Origin: Streptomyces sp. NBC_01446
GTDB taxonomy: Bacteria > Actinomycetota > Actinomycetes > Streptomycetales > Streptomycetaceae
DNA: 64,000 nucleotides
Direction of reading: 5' to 3'
Assembly: GCF_026340095.1 (NCBI RefSeq)
Contig: NZ_JAPEPO010000002.1
Span: 1,302,001 to 1,366,000 of the forward strand
The notes under the pieces were generated by a model. The model was not told where the DNA came from and ran no database searches. It saw only the letters and a list, made by a program, of their open reading frames with translations. Positions 1 to 8,020 of the stretch are shown here, one piece after another. A program made the translations under genes and the position numbers. Every line of letters begins with the position of its first letter. The stretch's first letter is position 1.

Positions 1-2
1 TG

Positions 3-845
3 CGACCCGGCACCGTGCACCGTCTGATGGACGCCCTCGCCGTCCTCCTCGTACGGCTGCATCTGGCGGGGTTCGCGTGGGGGGACTGCTCGCTGTCCAA
101 CACCCTGTTCCGGCGGGACGCGGGCGCGTACGCCGCCTACCTCGTGGACGCCGAGACCGGGGAGCTGCACCCCCGGCTCAGCGACGGGCAGCGCGCGTAC
201 GACATCGAGCTCGCCCGGGTCAACATCAGCGGCGAGATGCTCGACCTCGAGGCGTCCGGCGCCCTGCATCCGTCCATCGACCCGATCGCGTTCGGCACGG
301 AGATCGGGGAGCGCTACGACGCGCTCTGGACGGAGCTGACGCGTACCTCCGTCTACCCGGCGGGCAAGCACCACTACATGGAGCGCCGCATCCGCCGCCT
401 CAACGATCTGGGCTTCGACGTCGCGGAGATGCAGATCTCGCACGCGGACCAGGGGGACACCGTCACGTTCGTGCCGAAGGTCGTGGACGCGGGCCACCAC
501 CAGCGCCAACTCCTGCGTCTCACCGGCATGGACGCCGAGGAGAACCAGGCACGACGGCTCCTGAACGACCTGGAGAGCTGGATGGCCACGCAGGACGACT
601 ACGCGCCGGGCGATCCCCTGGGGGCGCGCGCCGAGGTCCTCGCCCACCGCTGGGTGCGCGACGTGTTCCGGCCGACCGTGCGCGCGGTACGCGACCACGT
701 GCCGGACCGGACGGACGCGGCCGAGCTCTACCACGAACTGCTCGAACACCGCTGGTACCTGTCCGAACGGGCGCAGCACGACATCGGGCTCGACGCGGCG
801 GTCGAGGACTACGTCAAGAACATCGCCGGCCGGTCGCGGCCCTGA
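3..845 (+). CDS. DUF4032 domain protein (5' end outside window)
   Basis: The C-terminal part of a DUF4032-type protein. Its frame is open to the left edge, so the true start lies upstream; the first GTG (position 15) is only an internal codon. Early in the visible part is a kinase-like loop, GDCSLSNTLF, which resembles the HGD-x4-N catalytic loop of lipopolysaccharide/Kdo-type kinases and is typical of the N-terminal half of these proteins. The rest is hydrophilic and Arg/Asp-rich with no signal peptide or membrane segment, so it is probably cytoplasmic. The function of the family is unknown to me. The next gene is 93 bp downstream in the same direction. Confidence 0.75.
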   Translation, partial: RPGTVHRLMDALAVLLVRLHLAGFAWGDCSLSNTLFRRDAGAYAAYLVDAETGELHPRLSDGQRAYDIELARVNISGEMLDLEASGALHPSIDPIAFGTEIGERYDALWTELTRTSVYPAGKHHYMERRIRRLNDLGFDVAEMQISHADQGDTVTFVPKVVDAGHHQRQLLRLTGMDAEENQARRLLNDLESWMATQDDYAPGDPLGARAEVLAHRWVRDVFRPTVRAVRDHVPDRTDAAELYHELLEHRWYLSERAQHDIGLDAAVEDYVKNIAGRSRP

Positions 846-938
846 CCGCGCCCGCTCCGAAGATCGCCGGGGACGGAACCGGCGGCGCGGACCCGTCGTG
901 GTAGCACCGAGGAAGACGCGCGACGAGGGGAGACGATC

Positions 939-1988
939 ATGACCGGGAATGTGCGGGTCGACGGGAACAGCCTGGTGCTGCCGGGCGGTGCGCGGGTGCG
1001 GTTCGTACGCACGCTGCGCCTGCCGGAGACCGGAACGCATCCGCTGCCGCCGGGGCTCGGCGAGTTCCCGGTGCGCCGGGTCGAGGACTACGCGGACTCG
1101 GTGCCGTCTCAGTGGCGGGCGCGCGGCGGCGTGATGCTGCCGATGTACCTGCGCGAGGCGATGTGGCTGAGCTTCGCGGGAACGGCCGAACCCGCCGCGC
1201 TCCAGGTGGGCGTGGGCAAGGTGTGCGCCATCTCGGGGCGGCCGTGGAGCAGCCGGCTGTCCCGGGATCCGCAGAACTACGTGGTGCTGCCGCGCCAGCG
1301 GTGGCTCGACGGCATCAAGTCCGGGAAGGGCACGGTACGTCAGTTCGTGGCGCTGCCCCTGGGGCTCGGCGCCACGGTCGAGGGCCAGGTCACCGGCGAG
1401 GAGACCTGGGGCGGGATCCAGCTCCAGGCCTTCGCTCTGACCAAGTCGGCGCTGGGTGCCTGGCGCACGGAGGAGGCCCGCAAGCGGGAGGCCGCCGCGC
1501 GGGCGGTGCCACCTGCTCCCGGCGGCACGCAGTGGATGGAGCCGTCCGGCGGCTACGGAGCGGCGCCGATGCCGGCCGCGCCGGGCGCCGCACCGCAGGC
1601 TCAGGCGGCGCGTTCGATGGGGATCGGCGCGGGCGGCACGATGCGCCAGCAGGTGTTCCAGGACGACCGACCCGGGTCCGACTGGGCCGAAACGGCCGCG
1701 GGCCGCGTGTTCGTGCACCTGGTGACGCCGCCGGACTGGCGCCACATCACGGGCGAGGAGCCGCCGCCGTCGCCGGTGGACCGGGCCGCATACACGAGGG
1801 CGGGGCTGCCCTGGTTCGACTACTACGACGAGAGCGCCGAGGATCTCGCGCCGACGGACACGCTCGGGGCGGTGAAACCTACGGGTGACTGGCTCGGCGA
1901 CGACCACGAGCCGTGGCAGGCGCCCGGCGCGCACCAGATCAAGCCCCTGGGGGACGCGGGCAAGCCCGTGGCGGACGGCGACTGGTGA
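939..1988 (+). CDS. Conserved hypothetical protein with Pro/Ala-rich linker
   Basis: A 349-residue protein starting at ATG after a strong GAGGGGAG ribosome-binding site. Residues about 1-185 look like a folded domain rich in beta-strand-like sequence (GMP-independent; it includes the segment WSSRLSRDPQNYVVLPRQRW). Residues about 185-235 are a low-complexity Ala/Pro/Gly/Gln linker. The C-terminal third is acidic, with WFDYYDES near the middle. There is no signal peptide and no transmembrane segment. I recognise the pattern as a conserved streptomycete hypothetical but no catalytic motif. GC3 is very high, as expected for a resident gene. Confidence 0.8.
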   Translation: MTGNVRVDGNSLVLPGGARVRFVRTLRLPETGTHPLPPGLGEFPVRRVEDYADSVPSQWRARGGVMLPMYLREAMWLSFAGTAEPAALQVGVGKVCAISGRPWSSRLSRDPQNYVVLPRQRWLDGIKSGKGTVRQFVALPLGLGATVEGQVTGEETWGGIQLQAFALTKSALGAWRTEEARKREAAARAVPPAPGGTQWMEPSGGYGAAPMPAAPGAAPQAQAARSMGIGAGGTMRQQVFQDDRPGSDWAETAAGRVFVHLVTPPDWRHITGEEPPPSPVDRAAYTRAGLPWFDYYDESAEDLAPTDTLGAVKPTGDWLGDDHEPWQAPGAHQIKPLGDAGKPVADGDW

Positions 1989-2470
1989 GTGCGCGGTGCG
2001 GCGGGGTCGGTTCGCCGGCCCCGCCCTGCGGCCGGCCCACGTGCGCGGCGGCGCATGCGCGGGCGGCCGGCACCGTGGCCGCTACGTAATGGCGAGTGAC
2101 GGCACCGGCCGCAGCCAGTGAGCCCTTGATCTGCCGGGAGAAGTGCCCGAACTGGGCCAAGCGATGCACTTTCCGGCCACATGGATCGGAATATGACAAC
2201 TGGCCTTGCACTGTTCCCGAAACAGATCCGAGGGTTCGACGGATACCCAACACCGGGAAATTCAGCCATTTTCGAGCGTCCCGGTCCAGGTGTCCCATCG
2301 GCGTGGCCGCGCGTCCACTGGTGTTCAAACCAGCAGGTCGCCGACCCCACGGGCTCCATCATGACGCACCGGCTGATCGTTTTCTTCGGGCAATGTTTAT
2401 TACCAAAGGTGATGGGATTAATTAGACTGCACTCGCTCAACTCGGCGTGGACCTCAAGGGATTACCCACC
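1989..2470. other. Intergenic region with likely regulator promoter
   Basis: About 480 bp without a convincing gene. The first part has facing GCGGCCGG-type arms around 2062-2115 that could form a weak hairpin behind the upstream gene. The part from 2395 to 2435 is conspicuously AT-rich for this genome (TTTATTACC, GGGATTAATTAGACT) and probably holds the promoter of the MmyB-like regulator that follows. Open frames here have poor codon bias. Confidence 0.45.
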
Positions 2471-3316
2471 ATGAACAAGACGGCGCTCCGCGCCCTGCTC
2501 CGTGAACGGCGCGCCCTGATAGCCCCCGAATCCCACGGCTTCAGTCGCCCCACAGGCCAGGGCCGACGCGCCCCCGGCCTCTCCCAGCACCAGGTGGACC
2601 AACTGCTCCACCGAACCCTGGGGACGTACCACCGGCTGGAATCGGGCAGCTACTCCAACCCGCCCACGGAACTACTGCACGACGTCGCCCAGCTCTTCGG
2701 CCTCAACGAGCAGGAATGGGTGCTTCTCTGCCGGTACGCGTTGCTCCGGGACCCACCGGGGCCGCTCCACCCCTCCTCCGGAAAGGAGGTGCCCGGGGTG
2801 TGGCAGGAGGCGGTCGACAGCATCGGCCACATGGCGTACGTGACGGACGCGTCCTGGGATCTCCTCGCCTGGAACCAGCCCTTCGCCGACCTCTTCCCCG
2901 GCAGTCGGGTACCGGAGAACACGATGCGCTGGATGCTCATGGATCCCGACGGCCGGACGTCCTTGACGAACTGGCACACGGCGTGGGCTCCGTTGGTGAT
3001 GCCGCAACTTCGGGCGGCCCTCGTCTCCAGGCCGCACGACGAAACGTTGCGCCAGATTGAGAAGGAAGTCCTCGCGGACCCCCAGGCCGCGCCCATCTAC
3101 GAGTCGGGCGGCGCCTCCATCCACCCGGACGGGGACGAACGCCCTCTCATGCACGCGGTACATGGTCCCGGCTGGGTGACGATGTGCGCGGCGCAGCCCA
3201 TGACCGCTCCGGGCGCTCGACTGATCATCCTCGTCTTCCATCCCGGCACAAGCCGCTCCCACATGCGTACGCCGATGCTCCGGCGCCATCCACTCGGGCC
3301 GAACGAAGCCAGGTGA
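2471..3316 (+). CDS. MmyB-like XRE family transcriptional regulator
   Basis: A DNA-binding regulator of the MmyB type (named after the methylenomycin regulator). Residues about 25-75 form a Cro/C1-type helix-turn-helix (LSQHQVDQLLHRTLGTYHRLESG region). Residues about 110-270 match the MmyB ligand-binding domain, with the signature ASWDLLAWNQPFADLF and later NWHTAW. I chose ATG 2471 (AAGG about 11 nt upstream) over GTG 2447. The gene ends 52 bp before a type III polyketide synthase in the same direction, so the two may be co-transcribed and the regulator may control that gene. Such regulators often bind a fatty-acid-like ligand in a PAS-like fold, but the ligand here is unknown. Confidence 0.85.
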   Translation: MNKTALRALLRERRALIAPESHGFSRPTGQGRRAPGLSQHQVDQLLHRTLGTYHRLESGSYSNPPTELLHDVAQLFGLNEQEWVLLCRYALLRDPPGPLHPSSGKEVPGVWQEAVDSIGHMAYVTDASWDLLAWNQPFADLFPGSRVPENTMRWMLMDPDGRTSLTNWHTAWAPLVMPQLRAALVSRPHDETLRQIEKEVLADPQAAPIYESGGASIHPDGDERPLMHAVHGPGWVTMCAAQPMTAPGARLIILVFHPGTSRSHMRTPMLRRHPLGPNEAR

Positions 3317-3368
3317 AGTACGTTGAGCGGCACCCCCCACATCCCGACCCAGCCCTGTGGGAGACACC

Positions 3369-4409
3369 GTGCCCGCTTTCGTCTCGATGCCCCGAACCGT
3401 CCTCGGACCCCACAAGGTCACCACGGAGGACATAACCGACGACATCCGCAACCGTCATCCGGGGCATCCCCGACTCACGGTGATCCTGCGCGTCCTCGCC
3501 AACTGCGGAGTGCGCACGCGGTACTTCACCCGCCCCCTGGACTCCCCCACGGTCTCGGGTTCGGCCGGAGTACGCGAGCGCGCCGAGGCGGCCTTCGGTG
3601 ATGCCCTCACCATGGCGGAACAGGCCGCGCTGACGGTGCTCGACAGCACGGGCGTGGCGCGCGAAGACATCGATGCCATCGTCACAACCCACTCCACGGG
3701 CTGGTCCGTCCCCAACCTCGACGCCCATCTCGTCGCCCGCCTCGGGCTACGGCCGACCGTACGCCGCATCGCGCTCACGACACTGGCCTGCTCGGGTGGC
3801 ATCCAAGCCCTCATCCGGGCGGCCGAACTCGTCGCGGCACGCCCCGGGAGCAAGGTCCTGGTGGTGGCGGCGGAGACGATCTCCAGCGTGTACAACCACA
3901 ACGACACCAGCGTCGAATCGATGATCTACAAGTCGTTGTTCGGCGACTCGGCCGCAGCGACCGTCGTCAGCGGTGAGCCGCTGGCGCCCGGTCTCGCGAT
4001 CGACGACAGTTTCGAGTACTTCCTGCCGGACAGCCTCGACCGGTACAGCGGCCGGATCGACACCGACGGTCTGCACTTCGACTCCACCAAGAAGGCCCTC
4101 GCGGCCACAGACGACGTACTGCCCGTGCTCCGGAACTGGGTCGGCACCCGCGCTCCGGGCTTCGTCGTCATCCACCCCGGCAGTCCCCGCATCATCACCG
4201 ACACTGCCACCGCCCTCGGTCTCGACGCCCACGCCGCCCGGCACTCCACGGACACCCTCTCCGAGGAGGGAAACCTCGGTGGCGTCAGCGTTCTCCGGGT
4301 CTTGGAGCGCACCCACACCGCCCCTCCCGCCGCCGGAACCAAAGGCGTCGCCGTCGCGTACGGGCCCGGCTTCACCACCGCCGCCCTCCACGGTCACTGG
4401 CACGCCTGA
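3369..4409 (+). CDS. Type III polyketide synthase (chalcone/stilbene synthase family)
   Basis: A 346-residue homodimeric ketosynthase that would extend an acyl-CoA starter with malonyl-CoA to give a pyrone, resorcinol or phloroglucinol-type product. The catalytic triad is visible: Cys in TTLACSGGIQAL (about residue 142), His in VIHPGSPRII (about residue 263) and Asn in EEGNLGGVS (about residue 300). Length is normal for bacterial type III PKS. I chose GTG 3369 because GGGAGA sits 5 nt upstream; GTG 3357 is the alternative. No oxygenase or methyltransferase partner follows directly. The neighbours are an MmyB-like regulator upstream and a TetR operator and gene downstream. Starter and product cannot be predicted from sequence by eye. 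Confidence 0.9.
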   Translation: MPAFVSMPRTVLGPHKVTTEDITDDIRNRHPGHPRLTVILRVLANCGVRTRYFTRPLDSPTVSGSAGVRERAEAAFGDALTMAEQAALTVLDSTGVAREDIDAIVTTHSTGWSVPNLDAHLVARLGLRPTVRRIALTTLACSGGIQALIRAAELVAARPGSKVLVVAAETISSVYNHNDTSVESMIYKSLFGDSAAATVVSGEPLAPGLAIDDSFEYFLPDSLDRYSGRIDTDGLHFDSTKKALAATDDVLPVLRNWVGTRAPGFVVIHPGSPRIITDTATALGLDAHAARHSTDTLSEEGNLGGVSVLRVLERTHTAPPAAGTKGVAVAYGPGFTTAALHGHWHA

Positions 4410-4425
4410 CCCACCGCGCCCCTCA

Positions 4426-4457
4426 TGTCCCGCCGGGACACATGTCCCATTGGGACA
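4426..4457. promoter_or_regulatory. Tandem palindromic operator in front of TetR gene
   Basis: Two perfect 15-bp palindromes of identical design, TGTCCC-N3-GGGACA, at 4426-4440 and 4443-4457. Their centres are 17 bp apart. The second ends 22 bp before the TetR start codon and both lie within 50 bp of the polyketide synthase stop. Tandem dyads this close to a TetR gene are the usual autoregulatory operator, so TetR binding would block its own transcript and anything downstream in that transcript. Confidence 0.75.
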
Positions 4458-4479
4458 TCATGGGTGTACGCTCGAAAAC

Positions 4480-5163
4480 ATGAAGGCGAGCGACCCCGCA
4501 CCACTCACCGAACCCGCCGAGGACCGTCGGCAGCGCAAGGCCCGGCAGACCCGGGAAGCGCTCGCCGCCGCGGCCGTCGGACTCGTGCTGGAGCGGGGTC
4601 TGGGCGCCGTCACCGTGGAGGCCATCGCCGACCGCGCCGACGTCACGCGCCGCACCTTCAGCCGCCACTTCGGCGGCAAGGAGGACGCCGCCCTCGACTT
4701 CACGCGTACCGACGCCGACCGGATCAACGCGGCCCTGCGTGCCCGCCCCGCGAGCGAGCCCCCGATGCTCGCCTACCGCAGGGCCGTCGAGCAGTGGCTG
4801 GCGGAGCCGTCCGCCCCGCACCTCAGGCCGCACATGCGTGCCCTGCTCGCGGCCCTCGACACGGAACCGGCGCTCTTCGCCGCGTACGAACGCCTCCGGG
4901 TGGACGCCCAGGACGAGTCCGTGCGCATCATCGCCGACCGGCTCGGCACCGACCGGGACCGAGATCTGCGCCCGGCCGTCGTCGTCGGCGCCGCGGCCGG
5001 CGTGCTCACCGCCGCCCTGCGCCAGTGGGCCCGCGGCGACGGGCACGACACAGATCTCGCAGACCTGGTGGGGCAGGCCTACGACGCCCTGACCGGGGAG
5101 GCCGTCCTCGCGTCGGCCCCCCCACCCACATCGCAACCAGAGATTGAAACCTCCCCCAGCTAA
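4480..5163 (+). CDS. TetR/AcrR family transcriptional regulator (3' end altered by insertion)
   Basis: A 227-residue repressor. The N-terminal helix-turn-helix spans residues about 20-65, with the TetR signature VEAIADRADVTRRTFSRHF. The C-terminal helical domain is of the MftR-like/TetR_C type and would bind the inducer. The start ATG follows a tandem palindromic operator. The last six residues (IETSPS) and the stop codon are supplied by the tnpB element inserted at 5143, so the native C-terminus is lost or extended, though the DNA-binding and ligand domains look intact. The short-chain dehydrogenase beyond the insertion is the likely original target in the same transcript. Confidence 0.88.
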   Translation: MKASDPAPLTEPAEDRRQRKARQTREALAAAAVGLVLERGLGAVTVEAIADRADVTRRTFSRHFGGKEDAALDFTRTDADRINAALRARPASEPPMLAYRRAVEQWLAEPSAPHLRPHMRALLAALDTEPALFAAYERLRVDAQDESVRIIADRLGTDRDRDLRPAVVVGAAAGVLTAALRQWARGDGHDTDLADLVGQAYDALTGEAVLASAPPPTSQPEIETSPS

Positions 5164-5400
5164 GGCAGGGGGATTCCTAGCTCACGTGGCCTGATCCCCG
5201 GCGGGGATGCAGGTCTTACACGATCAGCACTAGCCGGGACAGAGACCAGCCCGGACGAGCATCACACGGGCCGAGTTTTTGTCCCGCGGCCGGGACATCC
5301 CGCACGTGGTGCACGTATACGTTCGTTCTGAGAGAGGCAGCGCGTGCTTGGTTCTCGCTCCGCAGTCTGCGCAGTCCATCGTGGTGTGCGCCGGGTGCAC
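5143..5400 (-). ncRNA. Putative omega RNA (reRNA) of TnpB copy 1
   Basis: By analogy with characterised TnpB systems, the guide RNA is transcribed from the 3' end of tnpB through the right end. Here that is the minus strand from about 5400 down to the terminal C5/G5 hairpin and TTTCAAT at 5149-5143. The guide would be the flanking host sequence just below 5143 (beginning CTCTGG on the minus strand). The upstream limit is a guess. Confidence 0.4.
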
Positions 5401-6387
5401 CAGGTGCACGGATCGGCCGTGCTTACGGCCCATCTCGACCAGGGCAGTCCTGGTCGCGCCGATCGCCGCGTCAGCGGCCTTCCTGGCCATGGTGGACTTC
5501 GCAAGGAACTTCGGCCGGAAGTCCTCCACGGCCAGGGCGTCATGGTCACGGACGACCTTCTTGGCCCACTTGCGGGCGGTGTCCTGACGCTGCCGGGCCA
5601 CCTTCTTGTGCAGCTTCGCCGCCTGCCGCTTCGCCACGCGGTAGCCCCTCGATCCGGCGCATCCACGCTTCGGCTTACGCCTAGACATCATCCGCTGATA
5701 GTGCGCCAAGCGCTGGGCGGCCCTCTTCCCGTGCTGCGGGTGAGGAAGGTCGTGGTCGTCGCTGGTAGTGGTCGCAGTCTCCTTCACACCCCAGTCGATC
5801 CCGATCACCCGGCCGGTTCCCGGCAGCGTCTCGGTCATGCCCCGGGCGACGAACGACGCGTACCAAGCTCCGGTGCTGTCGCGGTAGACGCGGACGCTGG
5901 AGGGTGGATCGGGAAGGGCACGCGACCACACGACCGTCACGGCGATGCCGCCTGCCAGGTGCAGGCGGCCGTCCCTGAGCCGAAAACCCCGCCGGGTGTA
6001 GTTCAGCGACGGGTCGTCCTGGTGCTTCTTCTTGTACTGGGGCATCCCGGCCCGCTGCCGCATCGGCACAGCGGCCTTGATGTCCTTCAGCGCCTTCGCC
6101 CGCGACTTCGCGAAATCGCGTATCACCTGCTGCTGAGGAACACTGGAGCCTTCACGCAGCCAGCCCATGCTGGCACGCGCCTGGGTCAGCATCTTGTCCA
6201 GCCGGGCCGGACCGCACTTCTCGTTCGCGGCGTGCGCCTTCTTCGAGCGGGCGCAGCACTCGTTCCACAGCCACCGGCACCGCGCCCATTCCGCTTCGAG
6301 GGCGCCAGTTGCGGTGGACGACACGCGAAGGCGGAAGGTGTAGCGGGCATGCCCGACACCTGCCGTCTCCAGCGCCGCGATCGTCAT
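5230..6387 (-). CDS. tnpB: RNA-guided endonuclease TnpB (copy 1)
   Basis: A 385-residue TnpB, the ancestor-like relative of Cas12 nucleases. The RuvC residues are all visible: Asp in VIGIDWGVKETATT (about residue 200), Glu in HDALAVEDFRPKF (about residue 295) and Asp in RPRDKNSARV near the end. A zinc finger CADCG...CTTCG lies between the last two. The N-terminal OPB/REC-like part is Arg-rich. ATG 6387 is preferred because the family starts shortly before the TFRLRVSS segment. The protein is full length and probably active, and would use a right-end RNA as guide scaffold. It is distinctly diverged from the two other TnpB proteins in this window. Confidence 0.9.
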   Translation of the reverse strand: MTIAALETAGVGHARYTFRLRVSSTATGALEAEWARCRWLWNECCARSKKAHAANEKCGPARLDKMLTQARASMGWLREGSSVPQQQVIRDFAKSRAKALKDIKAAVPMRQRAGMPQYKKKHQDDPSLNYTRRGFRLRDGRLHLAGGIAVTVVWSRALPDPPSSVRVYRDSTGAWYASFVARGMTETLPGTGRVIGIDWGVKETATTTSDDHDLPHPQHGKRAAQRLAHYQRMMSRRKPKRGCAGSRGYRVAKRQAAKLHKKVARQRQDTARKWAKKVVRDHDALAVEDFRPKFLAKSTMARKAADAAIGATRTALVEMGRKHGRSVHLVHPAHTTMDCADCGARTKHALPLSERTYTCTTCGMSRPRDKNSARVMLVRAGLCPG

Positions 6388-6566
6388 GAACAGCAACCTA
6401 TCCGGGAGGACTGACAGTTGAGAGCTCTGACCCAATATGGGCTACCTCACCACCACGGCCGGTGGACGCCGATCCGCCCCGCCGGCGAATCGGCTTCCCC
6501 TGCCCTGCTCCGCAGGGGTCCGATTCCTCCCCGGCCTGAAGGCCGGGGCGTCTTCGGAGGAATCCG

Positions 6567-7370
6567 GTGAACATCACCATGAGCACCACGAACACCCCGG
6601 CACCCGTCGGCGACTACGCGAACGAGTTCGCCGGCAGGACCGCCCTTGTCACCGGCTCCGCCACCGGTATCGGCCTCGCCACCGCCCGCCGCCTGGGCCG
6701 TGGCGGCGCGAACGTCGTGATCGCCGACTACAACGCCGACGGCGCCGAGAAGGCCGCCGCCGAGCTGAAGGCCGAGGGCATCACCGCCGCGGCCGTCGCC
6801 ATGAATGTCACGAAGCCGGAGTCGGTCGAGGCCGCGGTGAAGTTCTCCGTCGACGCGTTCGGCGGCCTCGACCTGGCCGTCAACAACGCCGGGATCGGCG
6901 GCGAGAGCGCCCCCACCGGCGAGTACGACATCGATGTCTGGAACCGCGTCGTCCGCACGAACCTCGACGGCGTCTTCTACTCGATGCGCCATGAGCTGCC
7001 CGCCATCGAGGCGTCCGGCAAGGGCGGCGCCATCGTGAACGTCGCGTCGATCCTCGGCTCGGTCGGCTTCGCCGGCTCCCCCGCCTACGTCGCCGCGAAG
7101 CACGGCGTCGTCGGCCTGACGAAGACCGCGGCCACCGAGTACGCGGCGAAGGGCATCCGCGTGAACGCGGTCGGCCCCGGCTTCATCGACACCCCGCTGC
7201 TGCCGCAGATGGACCAGGACGCGTACGACGCGCTAACGGCGCTGCACCCGGCGGGCCGGCTCGGTCACGCCGAGGAGGTCGCCGAACTGATCGCGTTCCT
7301 GCTCTCCGACCGCGCCTCCTTCGTGCACGGCAGCTACCACCTCGTGGACGGTGCCTACACCGCGCGCTGA
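6567..7370 (+). CDS. Short-chain dehydrogenase/reductase (classical SDR)
   Basis: A 267-residue NAD(P)(H)-dependent oxidoreductase with a Rossmann fold. The cofactor motif TGSATGIG is at about residues 30-37, NNAG at about residue 110, the catalytic Ser in NVASILGSVG and the YVAAK catalytic pair at about residue 175. An Asp after strand 2 (VVIADYN) predicts a preference for NAD(H). GTG 6567 has a perfect GGAGG 6 nt upstream, but that site is the end of the inserted tnpB element. ATG 6579 is probably the ancestral start, with its own site split by the insertion. It follows a TetR gene in the same direction and was likely under its control. Confidence 0.9.
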   Translation: MNITMSTTNTPAPVGDYANEFAGRTALVTGSATGIGLATARRLGRGGANVVIADYNADGAEKAAAELKAEGITAAAVAMNVTKPESVEAAVKFSVDAFGGLDLAVNNAGIGGESAPTGEYDIDVWNRVVRTNLDGVFYSMRHELPAIEASGKGGAIVNVASILGSVGFAGSPAYVAAKHGVVGLTKTAATEYAAKGIRVNAVGPGFIDTPLLPQMDQDAYDALTALHPAGRLGHAEEVAELIAFLLSDRASFVHGSYHLVDGAYTAR

Positions 7371-7900
7371 GGCGGGATCAGCTCTCCCCGGCTCATGTCG
7401 AACCGCAGGTCCGTGAGGGCCTCGAGGCCGGCGCGCGGGTCGCCGGACACGGCGATCAGGTCGGCCGGACGCCCCGGGGCGAGGAGTCCCGCGCGGCCGC
7501 CGGCGCCCAGCGCGTCGGCGGCCTCCGTGGTGGCCATGTCGAGGACGCGCGGCGCCGGCATCCCGATGCGCTCGAAGAACGTCAGGCTCTGGCGCGGGCC
7601 GTCGAACCCGGCGCGCTGAACTCCCACGTCGGTACCGGCGATGAACCGAACGCCGCGTTCCGTCATGGTCCGCACCTGGCCGAACAGCCTCTCGGCGCGT
7701 TCGGCCCCGAAGACCGTGGGGAGCGTCCGCCAGTGCGGACTGACGGTCGGGCATACGCGGATCCCGCGCTCCACGATGGCGTCGAGCACGTCGGCGCGCA
7801 GATCGTTGCCCTCCTCGGTCATCCAGGTGCGGCGTTCGAGCGTGTCGACGCCTGCCTCACCGCGGCCTCGATCCCGGCCGTGCCGTGCGTGATCAGCTTC
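7355..7900 (-). pseudogene. Amidohydrolase remnant, N-terminus missing and frameshifted
   Basis: The intact frame 7355-7822 encodes the C-terminal part of an imidazolonepropionase-like amidohydrolase: WMTEEGNDLR, a metal-site GTDVGV, and the closing LLAPGRPADLIAVSGDP of the family. Just upstream on the minus strand, the frame for LITHGTAGIEAAV is recognisable. It is joined through a one-base deletion, because GTGAGGCAGGCGTC reads as V-E-A-G-V only if a G is restored. The N-terminal HxH metal-binding half (about 200 residues) is absent, so this is a dead remnant. Its 3' end overlaps the SDR gene end by 16 bp on the opposite strand. Confidence 0.75.
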
Positions 7901-8020
7901 CTGCTGCTCATCCCGACCTTCCGAAGGGTCGGAAAAAGGGCACCCGGGAGTGTGTCATGAAACGGGCCCTATCGGGCAGGGCACCCAGGGTCATGCACCG
8001 CGAGGAGCTCAAGGGGAACG

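Larger units (their letters stand above)
5143..6565 (-). mobile_element. IS605/IS1341-type element carrying tnpB only (copy 1)
   Basis: A TnpB-only insertion in reverse orientation. The left end, at the high coordinates, has nested inverted repeats. GATTCCTCC (6522-6530) pairs with GGAGGAATC (6556-6564), enclosing CCCCGGCC-TGAA-GGCCGGGG (6529-6548). The right end, at the low coordinates, is a C5/G5 hairpin (5153-5157 / 5168-5172). On the minus strand it is followed by GGTTTCAAT, a TCAA-containing end typical of IS200/IS605 cleavage sites. There is no target duplication, as expected for this family. No tnpA is present, so movement would need a transposase in trans; the third element in this window encodes one. 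Exact ends are inferred to within a few bases. Confidence 0.7.

Noticed and set aside
2096..2425. 109-codon plus-strand frame ahead of the MmyB-like gene
   Set aside because: Codon bias is poor, no ribosome site, and the region is AT-richer and promoter-like.
7913..7932. CCGACC-N8-GGTCGG hairpin followed by A5
   Set aside because: The stem is short and lies at the edge of a pseudogene. On the plus strand the tail is A not T, so terminator function is not supported in either direction with confidence.
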